Of a stretch of DNA of 64,000 bases, positions 39,415 to 50,300 are shown one piece after another. The DNA comes from Pleodorina starrii. Taxonomy: Eukaryota; Chlorophyta; Chlorophyceae; Chlamydomonadales; Volvocaceae. The notes beneath the pieces were generated by a model. That model worked only from the letters and a program-made list of their open reading frames with translations. It was not told the origin of the DNA and searched no databases. Position numbers and translations under genes: made by a program. The first letter of the stretch is position 1, and each line of letters begins with the position of its first letter. Location of the stretch: assembly GCA_030267565.1 (NCBI GenBank), contig BRXU01000014.1, forward strand, positions 2,516,001 through 2,580,000. The letters are read 5' to 3'.

Positions 39415-41760
39415 TCAGCCCCTCCCAGGGCGCGACCCTGGCAGGCGGAGCCTACGTGGAGGCTGCAAAGCACCCCACGCAGCCCAAAGGGGCAATGCAG
39501 CAATATAAACCGCTGAAGCGGTGGGGAGGGGTGCCATGTCCATCCCTGGGCAAGGGGCCGCCAACCCGCCCGCCCGCCGCGAGGTGCCGGCCCGCAGCCC
39601 CGCTGCCGCCGGCGGCAGGGGCGGAATCTGCCCACCCGTCAGCACGTGAACATCTCCGGGCGCTGCCATCATGGCGGTGCTGCTGGTCCGCGATACCCGC
39701 GATACACCGGGCCCGCTGTGACCGAAGGAGCCGCCCCGGGCTAGACCGCTGCCGCTGCCGCCACCGCCGACGCTGGCGCGGCCTGCAGGTTCCTCCCTCT
39801 CCCTGTTCCGCTCCCGCTCGTGTTCCCGCTCCCACCCGTCCCGGCTGCCGCTGCGGCTTCCCCCCCGCCTGTCCCAGTCCCAATCTCGCTCCCCGTCGCG
39901 CTCCCGCTCTCGGCTCCTGCTCCGCCAATCACGGCCGCCTGCACCTCCATCTCGATCACCAACGCCACGATCTCGGTCGCGACCATCGTGGTACCGCGGC
40001 CGGTCGGCGCCGCGGCCGTCCCGTGGGTCGCGCTCCACCTTCCGCTCCCGCTCTCTCCCTCGATCCCGCTCCCGCTCCCGCTCTCGCTCCCAGCGCACTG
40101 CTGCCACCCCACCGCCGGTGGAGGCGGCGGCGGCGGCTCGGGCTGAGCGGGGTGCGGCGGCTGCGAGAGCCCCAGGCGCGGCGGCGGCGGCGTCGCCAGC
40201 GCGTCATGCGCGTTGGCGCTCGAAGATGATGTCGTCGCCGCCGCAGTTGCCGCCTCCGTCATCGCTGCGTTCACGCCGGCAGCGGCCGCGACAGTGTTCA
40301 GGGAGAGCTCTGAAGGCCATCGTGCGCCGGGGGAGGCAGCACCGGCCCAGGCGGAGCGGGGCGCCGCCACCTGCTCCGCAGCCTGAGCCTGTGCCTGGCT
40401 GCCGGGTCCAGGCTCTGCCACGGCCTCTGGTAGAGGGGGCGCGGAAGGTCCCCGTGAGAGGGGCGGTGGCTGCGGCGGCGGCTGCGGAGGTGGGTATTGC
40501 GGCGGCTGCGGGGGCCATTACTGCTGCGGCGGATAAGGTCTAAGGTGGCGGGTGCGGGTGGTGGTGTGGGTGGTGGTGCGGGTAAGGTGGCGGGTGCGTG
40601 TTCGCGTGCATCCACGTGTTTCCAGCCGCCTCCGCCGCCGCCCCCACCACCCCCGCCGCCAGCACCAGCGCCCGCCGCCCCCGCCGCCGTGGGCGCAAGC
40701 GGCACGCGCACACAGCCCCCTTCGGGTGCACCACCCACCGCCCACAGTGAGGCCCGGTGCGCCCACACCCATGCCTCCTTTGCGTCCCGCCCTCGCTCCC
40801 CCTCCGCGTTCTTCCCCGTCGCCGCCGCCCGGGTGTTCCTATCATTGGCCGCCCCACGCTTGCTGCTCTTATGCGCCCTCCGTCCGCCCTCCTCATCTCC
40901 CCCTCAAACCGCCGCTCCCCATCCTCCTCCTCCTCCTCCGCCTCCACCTGCGCCGCCCCGCCACGCCCAACCCGCAGCACAGTGTGGCCGCCGCGGAGGA
41001 CGACGTCAGCGCCGCGTTCGGCCCGGGGAACGCGGGCGGGTGTAAAGTAGCTGCGGCCGGCGCGCTGCGCGGCCTTCACCGCCAACTCCAACCCACCGTT
41101 GCATCGGCTACGACCATCGCAGCCCGCCTCGCCGCCGCCCTGGGAGCAGTGCGCAGCCTGCCCGCCGCCGCCGACGTCGCAGTCGCCGACGTCGCAGTCG
41201 CTGACGTCGCAATCGCCGCCGCCGCCTCCTCGTCCTCCTCCTCCGCAGCAGCAGGCGCCAGCGGCTCGAGGCAGGGTGACTGCAGCGGCGCGGCTTCGTC
41301 GACGGGCGGCTGCATCACGAGCAGCGCGTTTTCCGCCAAGACCAGCGTGATGGTGCCGCCCGCGGCCCTGACCAGCCACAGCGCAGGAAGGACGGCGCGT
41401 CCTCCAGCGAGACGCGGCGGCGCTTACTTGGCAGCGCCGCGCCCATGTCCGCCAGCAGGCGCACCGCTTGGGCGACAGCGTGGGCGTGCGGCGGCGGAGA
41501 AGGGTGAAGGACGACGTGGCTGTGGGCGTGACTACGGTGGAAGCAGCAGCAGCAGCAGCAGCAGCAGGAGCAGCAGGAGCGGCATGGGAAGGGGTGCGGC
41601 GGGTACGGCAGCGGGGGGTAAGGGTGGTTCGGTAGGGCCGGGTGTCCCGGCGGCGGCGCCGGTGGCGGCCCGAGCGGCGGCGCGGGCGGCGGTACTTGCT
41701 GCGGCGCTCCCTTGCTGTTCCGGCGCTCCCCTGCCTGCATTGCCCTGCAGCAGCCATGCA
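39415..41760 (-). CDS. Candidate gene with Arg/Glu/Asp-rich segment, unrecognised, exon structure unresolved
   Basis: Three minus-strand segments look coding but lie in different frames, so introns are required. About 41749-41395: MQAGERRNSKGAPQQ, a Pro-rich stretch, then AVRLLADMGAALPSKRRR and VSLEDAPSFLRC. About 41355-41080: GGTITLVLAENALLVMQPP and an acidic/Ala run. About 40107-39415: a dense RE/RD segment (WERERERERDRGRERER, later WDWDRRGGSRSGSRDGWERE) followed by HVLTGGQIPPLPP and a stop. Alternating Arg with Asp or Glu is typical of nuclear RNA-processing proteins. The plus strand over the same DNA reads as a serine-arginine frame, so strand choice is a judgement based on the mix of Asp, Glu and Trp-Asp pairs. 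No family assigned. Confidence 0.3.
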
Positions 41761-42257
41761 CGCGAAGGGCGGTCAGCAAGCGCACGAATTCCCCTGCCCT
41801 GAACAAAGTAGACCCCCTAAATGAAGATCGGGCTGTATTGCGCGCAGCGATGGGATGATTATGGACCTCCGGCTGTAATGCAAATAATATGCCAGCGCTC
41901 ACGTTTAGTTATCCGCCCGTTGCCATTGCCTTCCATGTTTGCTAAGTTGTTGTCGTGTGCACTGATACCAGATGATAGGAAGCAGGATATTGTGCTCGCG
42001 AGAAAGCCTGGCCGACGATTGCGGTCCCGACCTGCCGGTGCCGCGCGAGCATGAACTATTCCTAAGGTTATCAATAATTTGATTGAACCAATCACATAAG
42101 GCTGCTCTGTGGCTTATGTGATGCTTTGGAGTTTTCTTCCTCTCGCATGGTGCCGTATTGCAATTGCAATTAGTGTCAAATTCTGCCCATGGTACGGCTG
42201 AATTTGAGGCTGGATTTCCCGACAAATTCCGAGATTTCCGCCCGCGTGAGGGGTCTC
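41761..42257. other. AT-richer intergenic stretch with a perfect hairpin
   Basis: No gene seen. ATCACATAAG at 42091-42100 and its exact complement CTTATGTGAT at 42113-42122 form a 10-bp stem with a 12-base loop; a 14-bp palindrome ATTGCAATTGCAAT lies at about 42157-42170. Confidence 0.5.
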
Positions 42258-43151
42258 GCGCGGGAACAGCGCTGGAGAATGCGTGCCGTACTATTTTCCA
42301 AAATAGTACGACCTACAAGCGCACCGGTCCCTCACCACGGTCGGCACTCCCGAATGAGTTTTGCTGCCGGCTAGTTCTGCATAAAGTCAACATGGATCTT
42401 GACAAGGCGCTGCTGCTTCTCGACAAGACACTGTGTTCTGTCTGGCCGAGCTTCCGAGAGCCATGCCGACGCCGCGCAGGGCCGGCCGCGGTCGCAGCCG
42501 CTCGCCGACGCCGCACAACTTTAGTATAATCAATATGCAAAATATGAGCGCGATGAGACCGCCATCGAGGGCGTGTGCGTGCGGCTTTGCGCACTGCACA
42601 GCGCGACGAGCATACAGCCCAGCGCAGGAAAGCAGCTCCATTCGGCTGCCGTTGCAATCGATGCTGACGGCAGCGCCAACGCAGCGCAGCGCCGCCCGTC
42701 CCAAACCCGGCCGACTCGGTGACGACAGTGCATCCCACGCTTGCACCCCCGCAACGCGCGACGAAGCCACCCAACTGAGGAATAAAAGAATCAGAGGCCC
42801 TAGCCGTCCACGCCCCCCCCGGCTGCAACGCCTGAACGCATCCATCCATCCATCCGGGGCGGGGCGGGGCGATAAGGGCTCTTCCTCCTCCAACAGGACA
42901 GGGAAAACCTCCTTTACAGTCAAGCGGTCATTAGAAACAGCGGCCTGCTTCGGCAGGAGTTTCGAAGAACGATGCGACATCAATCAGCACGAGCCCATCA
43001 GCCAGCACCCTGGCGACCCACACACACCGCCTGCCGCCTTCCAAGCTTCGCACAATTCATCGAACCTATCAAAGTGTCTATCTGTCGTACGTGCAAATTC
43101 TTGCGGCCGGTATGGAAGAGCCTACGCGGCTTCTTCCGACCACCGAAGCAA
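42258..43151. mobile_element. Dispersed repeat, copy 2 (894 bp, unclassified)
   Basis: Same orientation as copy 1, 5124 bp away, about 99% identical. The 22-bp palindrome is preserved at 42288-42309. Differences seen include C to T in GAGTTTCGC, G to T in CTGCAGAAAG, A to T in GACACAGTG, and a shorter C-run (8 rather than 10). Confidence 0.75.
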
Positions 43152-44308
43152 ACTGCAAAACACCCCCGGGCCGCATGCCTTGCGGTTTGTAAGCTTAGCA
43201 CGTGCAGTGCAGTGACCCGCTGGGTCCATTGCGCAATAACGTCATTCACCGCGAGGGAGCGCGCACCCGGGCACATACAATACGTGCCTGCCTGCCTACT
43301 ACGCGGAACGCGGAGGAATCAAGACACAACAACAACAACAGCAACACAACAAAACCAACCAACCAAGCAGCAGCAGTGCAGCAGCACCTGCGCCCAGCGC
43401 GCGCTTTCAAGCTTTTCGAGCTGGCGCGCCGACTACGCCCGGGCAGTGAACCCCCCCCCCCCGCGTAGAGAAAGAAGCAACGCCGGTACCTGACCCGACC
43501 GGCTAGTGCCTTTCGCTCAAGTGCAGGACAATGCTCATTATGTCCGGCTTCGATAATGGCTATGTGCCAAGTTTCAACTCTTCGTGACACTAGCAGCCCC
43601 GAGCCAACTTCCGACACGTCAGCGCCAGCAGCCTGGAAACAACGGGGGTTCGTTCGTGGGGTTGCAGTGCGGCACATGGACCTCAAAGTAAATCCTCGAA
43701 ATGCGCTCGAGACATTGCAGCACACGCCTCCTCCCATAGACATGTAAGGCCCTCCCATTGAAAATGTAAGGCCCTCCCGCAAACTCCTCTCCCATGCAGT
43801 GCAGTGCAGTGCAATGGTCCCCGGCTCGCTCTCCCGCTCACGCTGGACATATGTGCTTACTGCAAATCAGCGCCCGCCCATAACCGCGTGTCATATCAGC
43901 CAATCAATCAAACACAACAAAGCAAGGGCCAAAGTCCCCGCGCCGAAAGAGACCTAACCACTCATTCGTAACATTCGTAGCATCCCATGTCTCTGATCAC
44001 AGCACAGCATGTTCACACCAGGCTGCTTAAAACCCCCTCCGATCCCCCCCTCCCCCTTCGGATCACACAAAAGCCGTCTGGAAGCCCTCCGACGGACAAA
44101 TTGCCACCTGCGACGATGCTCGAACAAAACGCATGCAGTCCCAGCCATTACGACAGTTCCAGAGTCTTCCTTTCACACGTCGGCAGCAGCAGCATGCCTG
44201 CCTGCCTGTCGAGGCCAGCCACGCAGCCAGCATCCCAGTACGCCCCCGCGGCCCTGCACTCGCTTCTGCCCATCCCTGTCCACTTTCAGCATCATCAGGC
44301 CTCAGGCT
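43152..44308. other. 3' flank of the receptor-like kinase gene
   Basis: No exon recognised. Contains a short tandem repeat of ATGTAAGGCCCTCCC (43742-43780), a GTGCA run near 43797, and a CAACAA-rich patch near 43328. Probably 3' UTR and intergenic DNA. Confidence 0.45.
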
Positions 44309-47300
44309 TCAGGCATCAGCAGCAGGCGGCGCAAGCGACGACGGCGTCGCCGCCGCCTGACCCGCCGCCGCGCCCAGCTGCGGCCGCGTCCAGCCATCCC
44401 GCTGCCGCCTCGCCCACGCGGCCCTCACCAGCTCCATGCCCCCCAATCCGGCGCCGGAGGATGAGGAGGCGGCGGCCGAGGAACAGCCGCTGTCCTGGGC
44501 CCCTCCGCCGCCGCCTTCGCCCATGCCCTCCGGAGCGCCGCCGGGCCGCCCGGGCCCCGGCCTGCCGAGCGGGCCAGACGCCTTCCTGACCAACCCGGCG
44601 GCATCTCGGTCTGCCGGCTGCTGCTGCTGCTGCGGTGGCTGTGGTAGCAGCCGCGGCGACTGGGGGAATGTCGGCTGCGTGGAGCCATCCGAATCGTCCG
44701 CCGATTCCTCCGGGGCCGCCACCGCGCCGTTACCGGCGCCAGCCACGTCTGCCGACGTGGCAGGTATCCTGAGCCGGACAGGCGGCTCCGGCAGCGGCTC
44801 CTGGAGGGGAGCTGGCTCCCCCACACTGTGGTTCCGGAGCTGCTCGCTGTCGAGCTGCGCGCTGGCGGGCGCCAAGACACGCTCCAGGGAAGCTTCCAGC
44901 ACGGGCTCCAGGGAACGCATGGGCGTGGGCGGCAGCCGGGTAGCGGGGGAGCGGTCTGCGCCGCCGCCGCAGCCCGGGCGCTGCCGCGTGCTGCCAGGGC
45001 CCGTGCCCTTGGCGGCAGTCGCGACGGGGGCCAACGGCGGTGCACCGGGCGGCTGCGGCGGCGGAAGCGGCAGGGGTGACGCCCGCTGCTGCTGCTGCGC
45101 CTGCTGCTGCATCTGCATCTGCTGCTGCTGCATCACGGTCAGTCGCTTGGCGATGTCCAGTGCGGCGGGGCGGCGGTAGGGGTCCTCCTGCCAGCACTCC
45201 TCGACCAGCTGGCACAGCCGGGGGGGCGCCCTGGAGGGGAGGGAGTGAGGACGGGGTAAGGGGACGGAGCGAGGGGACGCGAGGAAACGGAGGCGGCGTT
45301 GGCGGAGGAACGAAGCCAGAGGCAATGGAGGGAGGGGCGAGGAGATTGGGTGGTGGAAGAGCGGGCGTGTGGGAGCGCACGCCCGCACATCTCACGTGAG
45401 CCCTGAGCCCCCTCAATGGCCCCTCGATGGCCCCCCATGCGTACTTGTACACATGAACAGTACAGTGATGCCGTCTCCCCGGTCGAATGCGGGCGGGCGG
45501 GTGGCAGTGCAGTGCAGTACAGTACAGTACAGATGAAATGGCAACGAACGCGGAGCTTTCCGGCTGCCGTACACGTGCACGTGCCCACCTGTCCCGTATG
45601 GCGGCCAGTGGCGGCCTCTCGCCGCGGATTGACACGGCCAGAGCAACCTGGCGGGCGGGCGAGCGGGCAAGCGGGTGGAAAGGGGGGTTTCAGAGTGCAA
45701 CGGGTCCGGGCCGGGCTGGGCCGCCCCGCAGTGCGGCCGTGCAGTGCAGCACCCCGAGCCAGGCAGACGCACTCACCGTCTGCCCGCATCGCACCCGCAC
45801 CCGCACCCGCGCCATCGCTCGCTCGTTCCCTGCATGCGCCCCCCATCCATCCACGCCCGCCCCCATCCACGCCCGTGCCCCCCCCACCAAGTATTACTGG
45901 GCTCGGGGTCCGTTCGCTAAGGCCGTCTTCGTCTCCGCTGCGGTATCCTTTTTTTACCCCGCCCCCACCCACCCACCTTGATGTGCAGCTCCCTCGACCA
46001 GGGCCGCGCCCGCGCCAGCATCTCCCACAGCAGCACCCCCAGCGCGAATATGTCGGTGCGGTGGGAGACGCCGTGGCTAGTGGCGCCGAAGCACTCTGGG
46101 GGTGAGGAAGGGCGAGTGGGGGGTGAGCGCGGGTGAGCGCGGGGGGGCGCCGGGGAGCGCGGGCTGTGTTTTTTTCGGCGCGACCGGCTGCCTAGAGCTT
46201 CGGTCGGTATGGCAACGCGCTTCGCGTGCAAGCTGTATGCGTGGATAGGCAGACCCATAGGCCGACCCGTAGGCCGACCCGTAGGCCGACCCGTAGGCCG
46301 CCCCATAGGCCGACCCATAGGCCGACCCATAGGCCGACCCGTAGGCCGACCGGTAGGCCGACCCGTAGGCCGACCCGTAGGCCGACCCGTAGGCCGACCC
46401 ATAGGCCGACCCATAGGCCGACCCGTAGGCCGACCCATAGGTCGACCCGTAGGCCGGCCCATAGGCCGACCCGCAGGCCGACCCATAGGCCGACCCGTAG
46501 GCCGACCCGTAGGCCGACCCAAAGACCGACCCGTAGGCCGACCCGTAGGCGAACCCGTAGGCCGACCCATAGGCCGACCCGTAGGCCGACCCGTAGGCTG
46601 ACCCGTAGGCCGACCCATAGGTCGACCCGTAGGCCGACGCGTAGGCCGACCCATAGGCCGACCCGTAGGCTGACCCGAAGGCCGACCCGTAGGCCGACCC
46701 GTAGGCCGACCCGTAGGCGAACCCGTAGGCCGACCCATAGGCCGACCCGTAGGCCGACCCGTAGGCTGACCCGTAGGCCGACCCATAGGTCGACCCGTAG
46801 GCTGACCCGAAGGCCGATCAGTAGGCCGACCCGTAGGCCGACCCGTAGGCTGACCCGAAGGCCGACCCGTAGGCCGACCCGTAGGCTGACCCATAGGCCG
46901 ACCCATAGGTCGACCCATAGGCCGACCCGTAGGCCGACCCGTAGGCTGACCCGAAGGCCGACCCATAGGCCGACCCGTAGGCCGACCCATAGGGCCGACC
47001 CGTAGGCCGACCCATAGGGCCGACCCGTAGGCCGACCCATAGGCTGACCCGAAGGCCGACCCATAGGCTGACCCGTAGGCCGACCCATAGGCCGACCCGT
47101 AGGCTGACCCGTAGGCTGACCCGTAGGCTGACCCGTAGGCCGACCCGTAGGCCGACCCATAGGCCGACCCGTAGGCTGACCCGTAGGCCGACCCATAGGC
47201 CGACCCATCGGCCGACCCATCGGGCGACCCGTAGGCCGACCCATAGACCGACCCATAGGCCGACCCGAAGGCCGACCCATAAGCCGACCCATAGGCCGAC

Positions 47301-50300
47301 CCGTAGGCCGACCCGTAGGCCGACCCGTAGGCCGACCCGTAGGCCGACCCGTAGGCTGACCCATAGGCCGACCCATAGGTCGACCCATAGGCCGACCCGT
47401 AGGCCGACCCGTAGGCTGACCCGAAGGCCGACCCATAGGCCGACCCGTAGGCCGACCCATAGGGCCGACCCGTAGGCCGACCCATAGGGCCGACCCGTAG
47501 GCCGACCCATAGGCTGACCCGAAGGCCGACCCATAGGCTGACCCGTAGGCCGACCCATAGGCCGACCCGTAGGCTGACCCGTAGGCTGACCCGTAGGCTG
47601 ACCCGTAGGCCGACCCGTAGGCCGACCCATAGGCCGACCCGTAGGCTGACCCGTAGGCCGACCCATAGGCCGACCCATCGGCCGACCCATCGGGCGACCC
47701 GTAGGCCGACCCATAGACCGACCCATAGGCCGACCCGAAGGCCGACCCATAAGCCGACCCATAGGCCGACCCGTAGGCCGACCCGTAGGCCGACCCGTAG
47801 GCCGACCCGTAGGCCGACCCGTAGGCTGACCCGAAGGCCGACCCATAGGCCGACCCGTAGGCCGACCCATAGGGCCGACCCGTAGGCCGACCCATAGGCT
47901 GACCCGAAGGCCGACCCATAGGCTGACCCGTAGGCCGACCCATAGGCCGACCCGTAGGCTGACCCGTAGGCTGACCCGTAGGCTGACCCGTAGGCCGACC
48001 CGTAGGCCGACCCATAGGCCGACCCGTAGGCTGACCCGTAGGCCGACCCATAGGCCGACCCATCGGCCGACCCATCGGGCGACCCGTAGGCCGACCCATA
48101 GACCGACCCATAGGCCGACCCGAAGGCCGACCCATAAGCCGACCCATAGGCCTACCCGTAGCCCGACCCGTAGGCCGACCCGTAGGCCGACCCGTAGGCT
48201 GACCCGTAGGCCGACCCATAGGTCGACCCGTAGGCTGACCCGAAGGCCGATCAGTAGGCCGACCCATCGGCCGACCCGTAGGCCGACCCATCGGCCGACC
48301 CGTAGGCCGACCCATCGGGCGACCCATAGGCCGACCCGTAGGCCGACCCATCGGGCGACCCGTAGGCCGAACCGTTGGCCGACCCATAAGCAGACCCATA
48401 GGCCGAACCATAGGCCGATCAGTAGGCCGACCTTTAGGCCGACCTCAACTTAGGGTTTTAGGGTCTTAGGTTCTTAGGGTTTTAGGGTTTGGTTTTTAGA
48501 GTTTTAGGGCGACTTTCTTTCAGGCTCCCAATACCGTATGTTCGAGGGTCCCGCCTGCTCTGTACGGCACTCACCTGGCGCCATGTACGGCACACTGCCA
48601 ACCTCGGTGGTGGTATTGCGCAGCGTCGTGGCCGTCAACCGAGCCAGCCCAAAGTCCGAAAGCTTGGCATTGCCCTGTGGGTGGGTGGGTGGGTTTACGG
48701 TTTCACATCCCCGACAGGCAAGGCGGCAGCTGCAGCGCCAACAGCAGCAGCACACCGCCGCATAAGGCGGGTCGGGCACACGAACTGGGTCACCCCACGG
48801 TGCGGTGGGTCACACTTGAGGCCAGAACACCCACACTGACATTCAACGTGTGAGGCGCAAAACTCCCTGTCCGGTCCGGCCCGAACCAAGCAGGAAGCCC
48901 ACCACCCACTACCCAGCGGTTCCTTCACTGCGGCTCATTGATTGCTGTCCCTGCCCCGCACCCACCCCCCGACCCACCCACCCCAACCGACCCATCCCAC
49001 CCCACCCCAACCCCCCACCCCCACCCACACCCACACCCACACCTCCGACCCCCCCATCCAACCCACCTCCCACCCCCGCAAGCCCCAACCCCTCCATTCA
49101 ACCCACCCACCCATCCACCCATCCAACCCGCACCTGCTCGTCCAGCAGCACGTTGCCCGGTTTGAGGTCTCTGTGCACCACTGTGGGATGGAGGTAGGCC
49201 AGACCCAGCGCCACATCCCGACCGATGCGGAGAACCTGAGGGAGGCAGGGAGGGAGGGAGGGAGGCGAATGAGGCGAACAAATGTAGTCCAAACCGGCAA
49301 GCCAACAGGCCAACAGGCCAAAGACACAGACACAGACAGACATAGACACAGTGGTAAGAGCGCAATGGACAAGAGGCCAATCCAGGGAGGGAGGCAGGGA
49401 GGGAGGGTGGCGAGAGGTGGTGGTGGTGCCAGCTGAGCACTGTCCGCGGGCTGACAGTGCAAGGCCAGGGCAAGACGCCAGCCAGGGCCGGGCAATGGGC
49501 AATGGGCGATTGCAGGGCCAGGGGGCTGTTGACGTTGAAAAAAGCACCCTGACCCTGACCCTGACCCGGGGGGGGGGGGAAGGCCGAAACCAGGCCCCGG
49601 GGGTGTGGCCCTCCGGGTGCTGCGTAGAAAGGTCACGTGGCCTCAACCCCCTTCTCCCCTTCTCCCCTTCATCCCCGCTGCTCCTCACCTGCTCCAGCGG
49701 CACCTCCCTCCGCCCACTCGGGCCCTCGGCCCCCTCGGGCCTAGAGTGCATCCAGCGATGCGTCCATCAGCTCCTCCACCAGGAACATGTCTCCAGGGGG
49801 GGGCTGAGGGAGCCGCCAAGCAGACGGACGATGTTGGGGTGCCTGAGCAGCGGGAGGGGGGGTGGGGTTGGGGGGATGGGCGGGTAAATGTCGGTGAGGC
49901 AAGGGATGACGGGCGGGGCGGCCGTGTGCTGGTAGCAAGGGCTCGGACCGCGCAGCGAATGTTGTGGTTGTGTTTGTCGTTATGGGCCCCGTGTCAGTCG
50001 GCTCCGTTGCCGTCAGCAAGGTAGGCCAGCCCCGCCATGCTGCCTGTGACGCCACTGTCTCCCTTTCTTCCCCGCACTCCCCCAGTCCCGCACTCCCCCA
50101 GTCCCGCACTCCCGCACTGGCGCCGCGCACCCCCCCACCCCCCACCTGCAGCGGCTGAGTACCTCCACCTCCTTCCGCAGCGACTCCATCTCCTGCTCCG
50201 ACGGGCAGGCGGCCTGAAGGTTCCGGAGCAACTTCACCGCCACCCGCTGCCGCCCGCCGCCCACGCCGCCCGCGGGCGGCGGCGTCCGGTTCTGCTGCTG

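Noticed and set aside
46192..48411. Long minus-strand ORFs encoding Gly-Arg-Pro-Thr/Met repeats (AT-hook-like)
   Set aside because: They are translations of the 12-bp minisatellite, open because the unit is a multiple of three, and they sit between kinase exons that must be spliced together.
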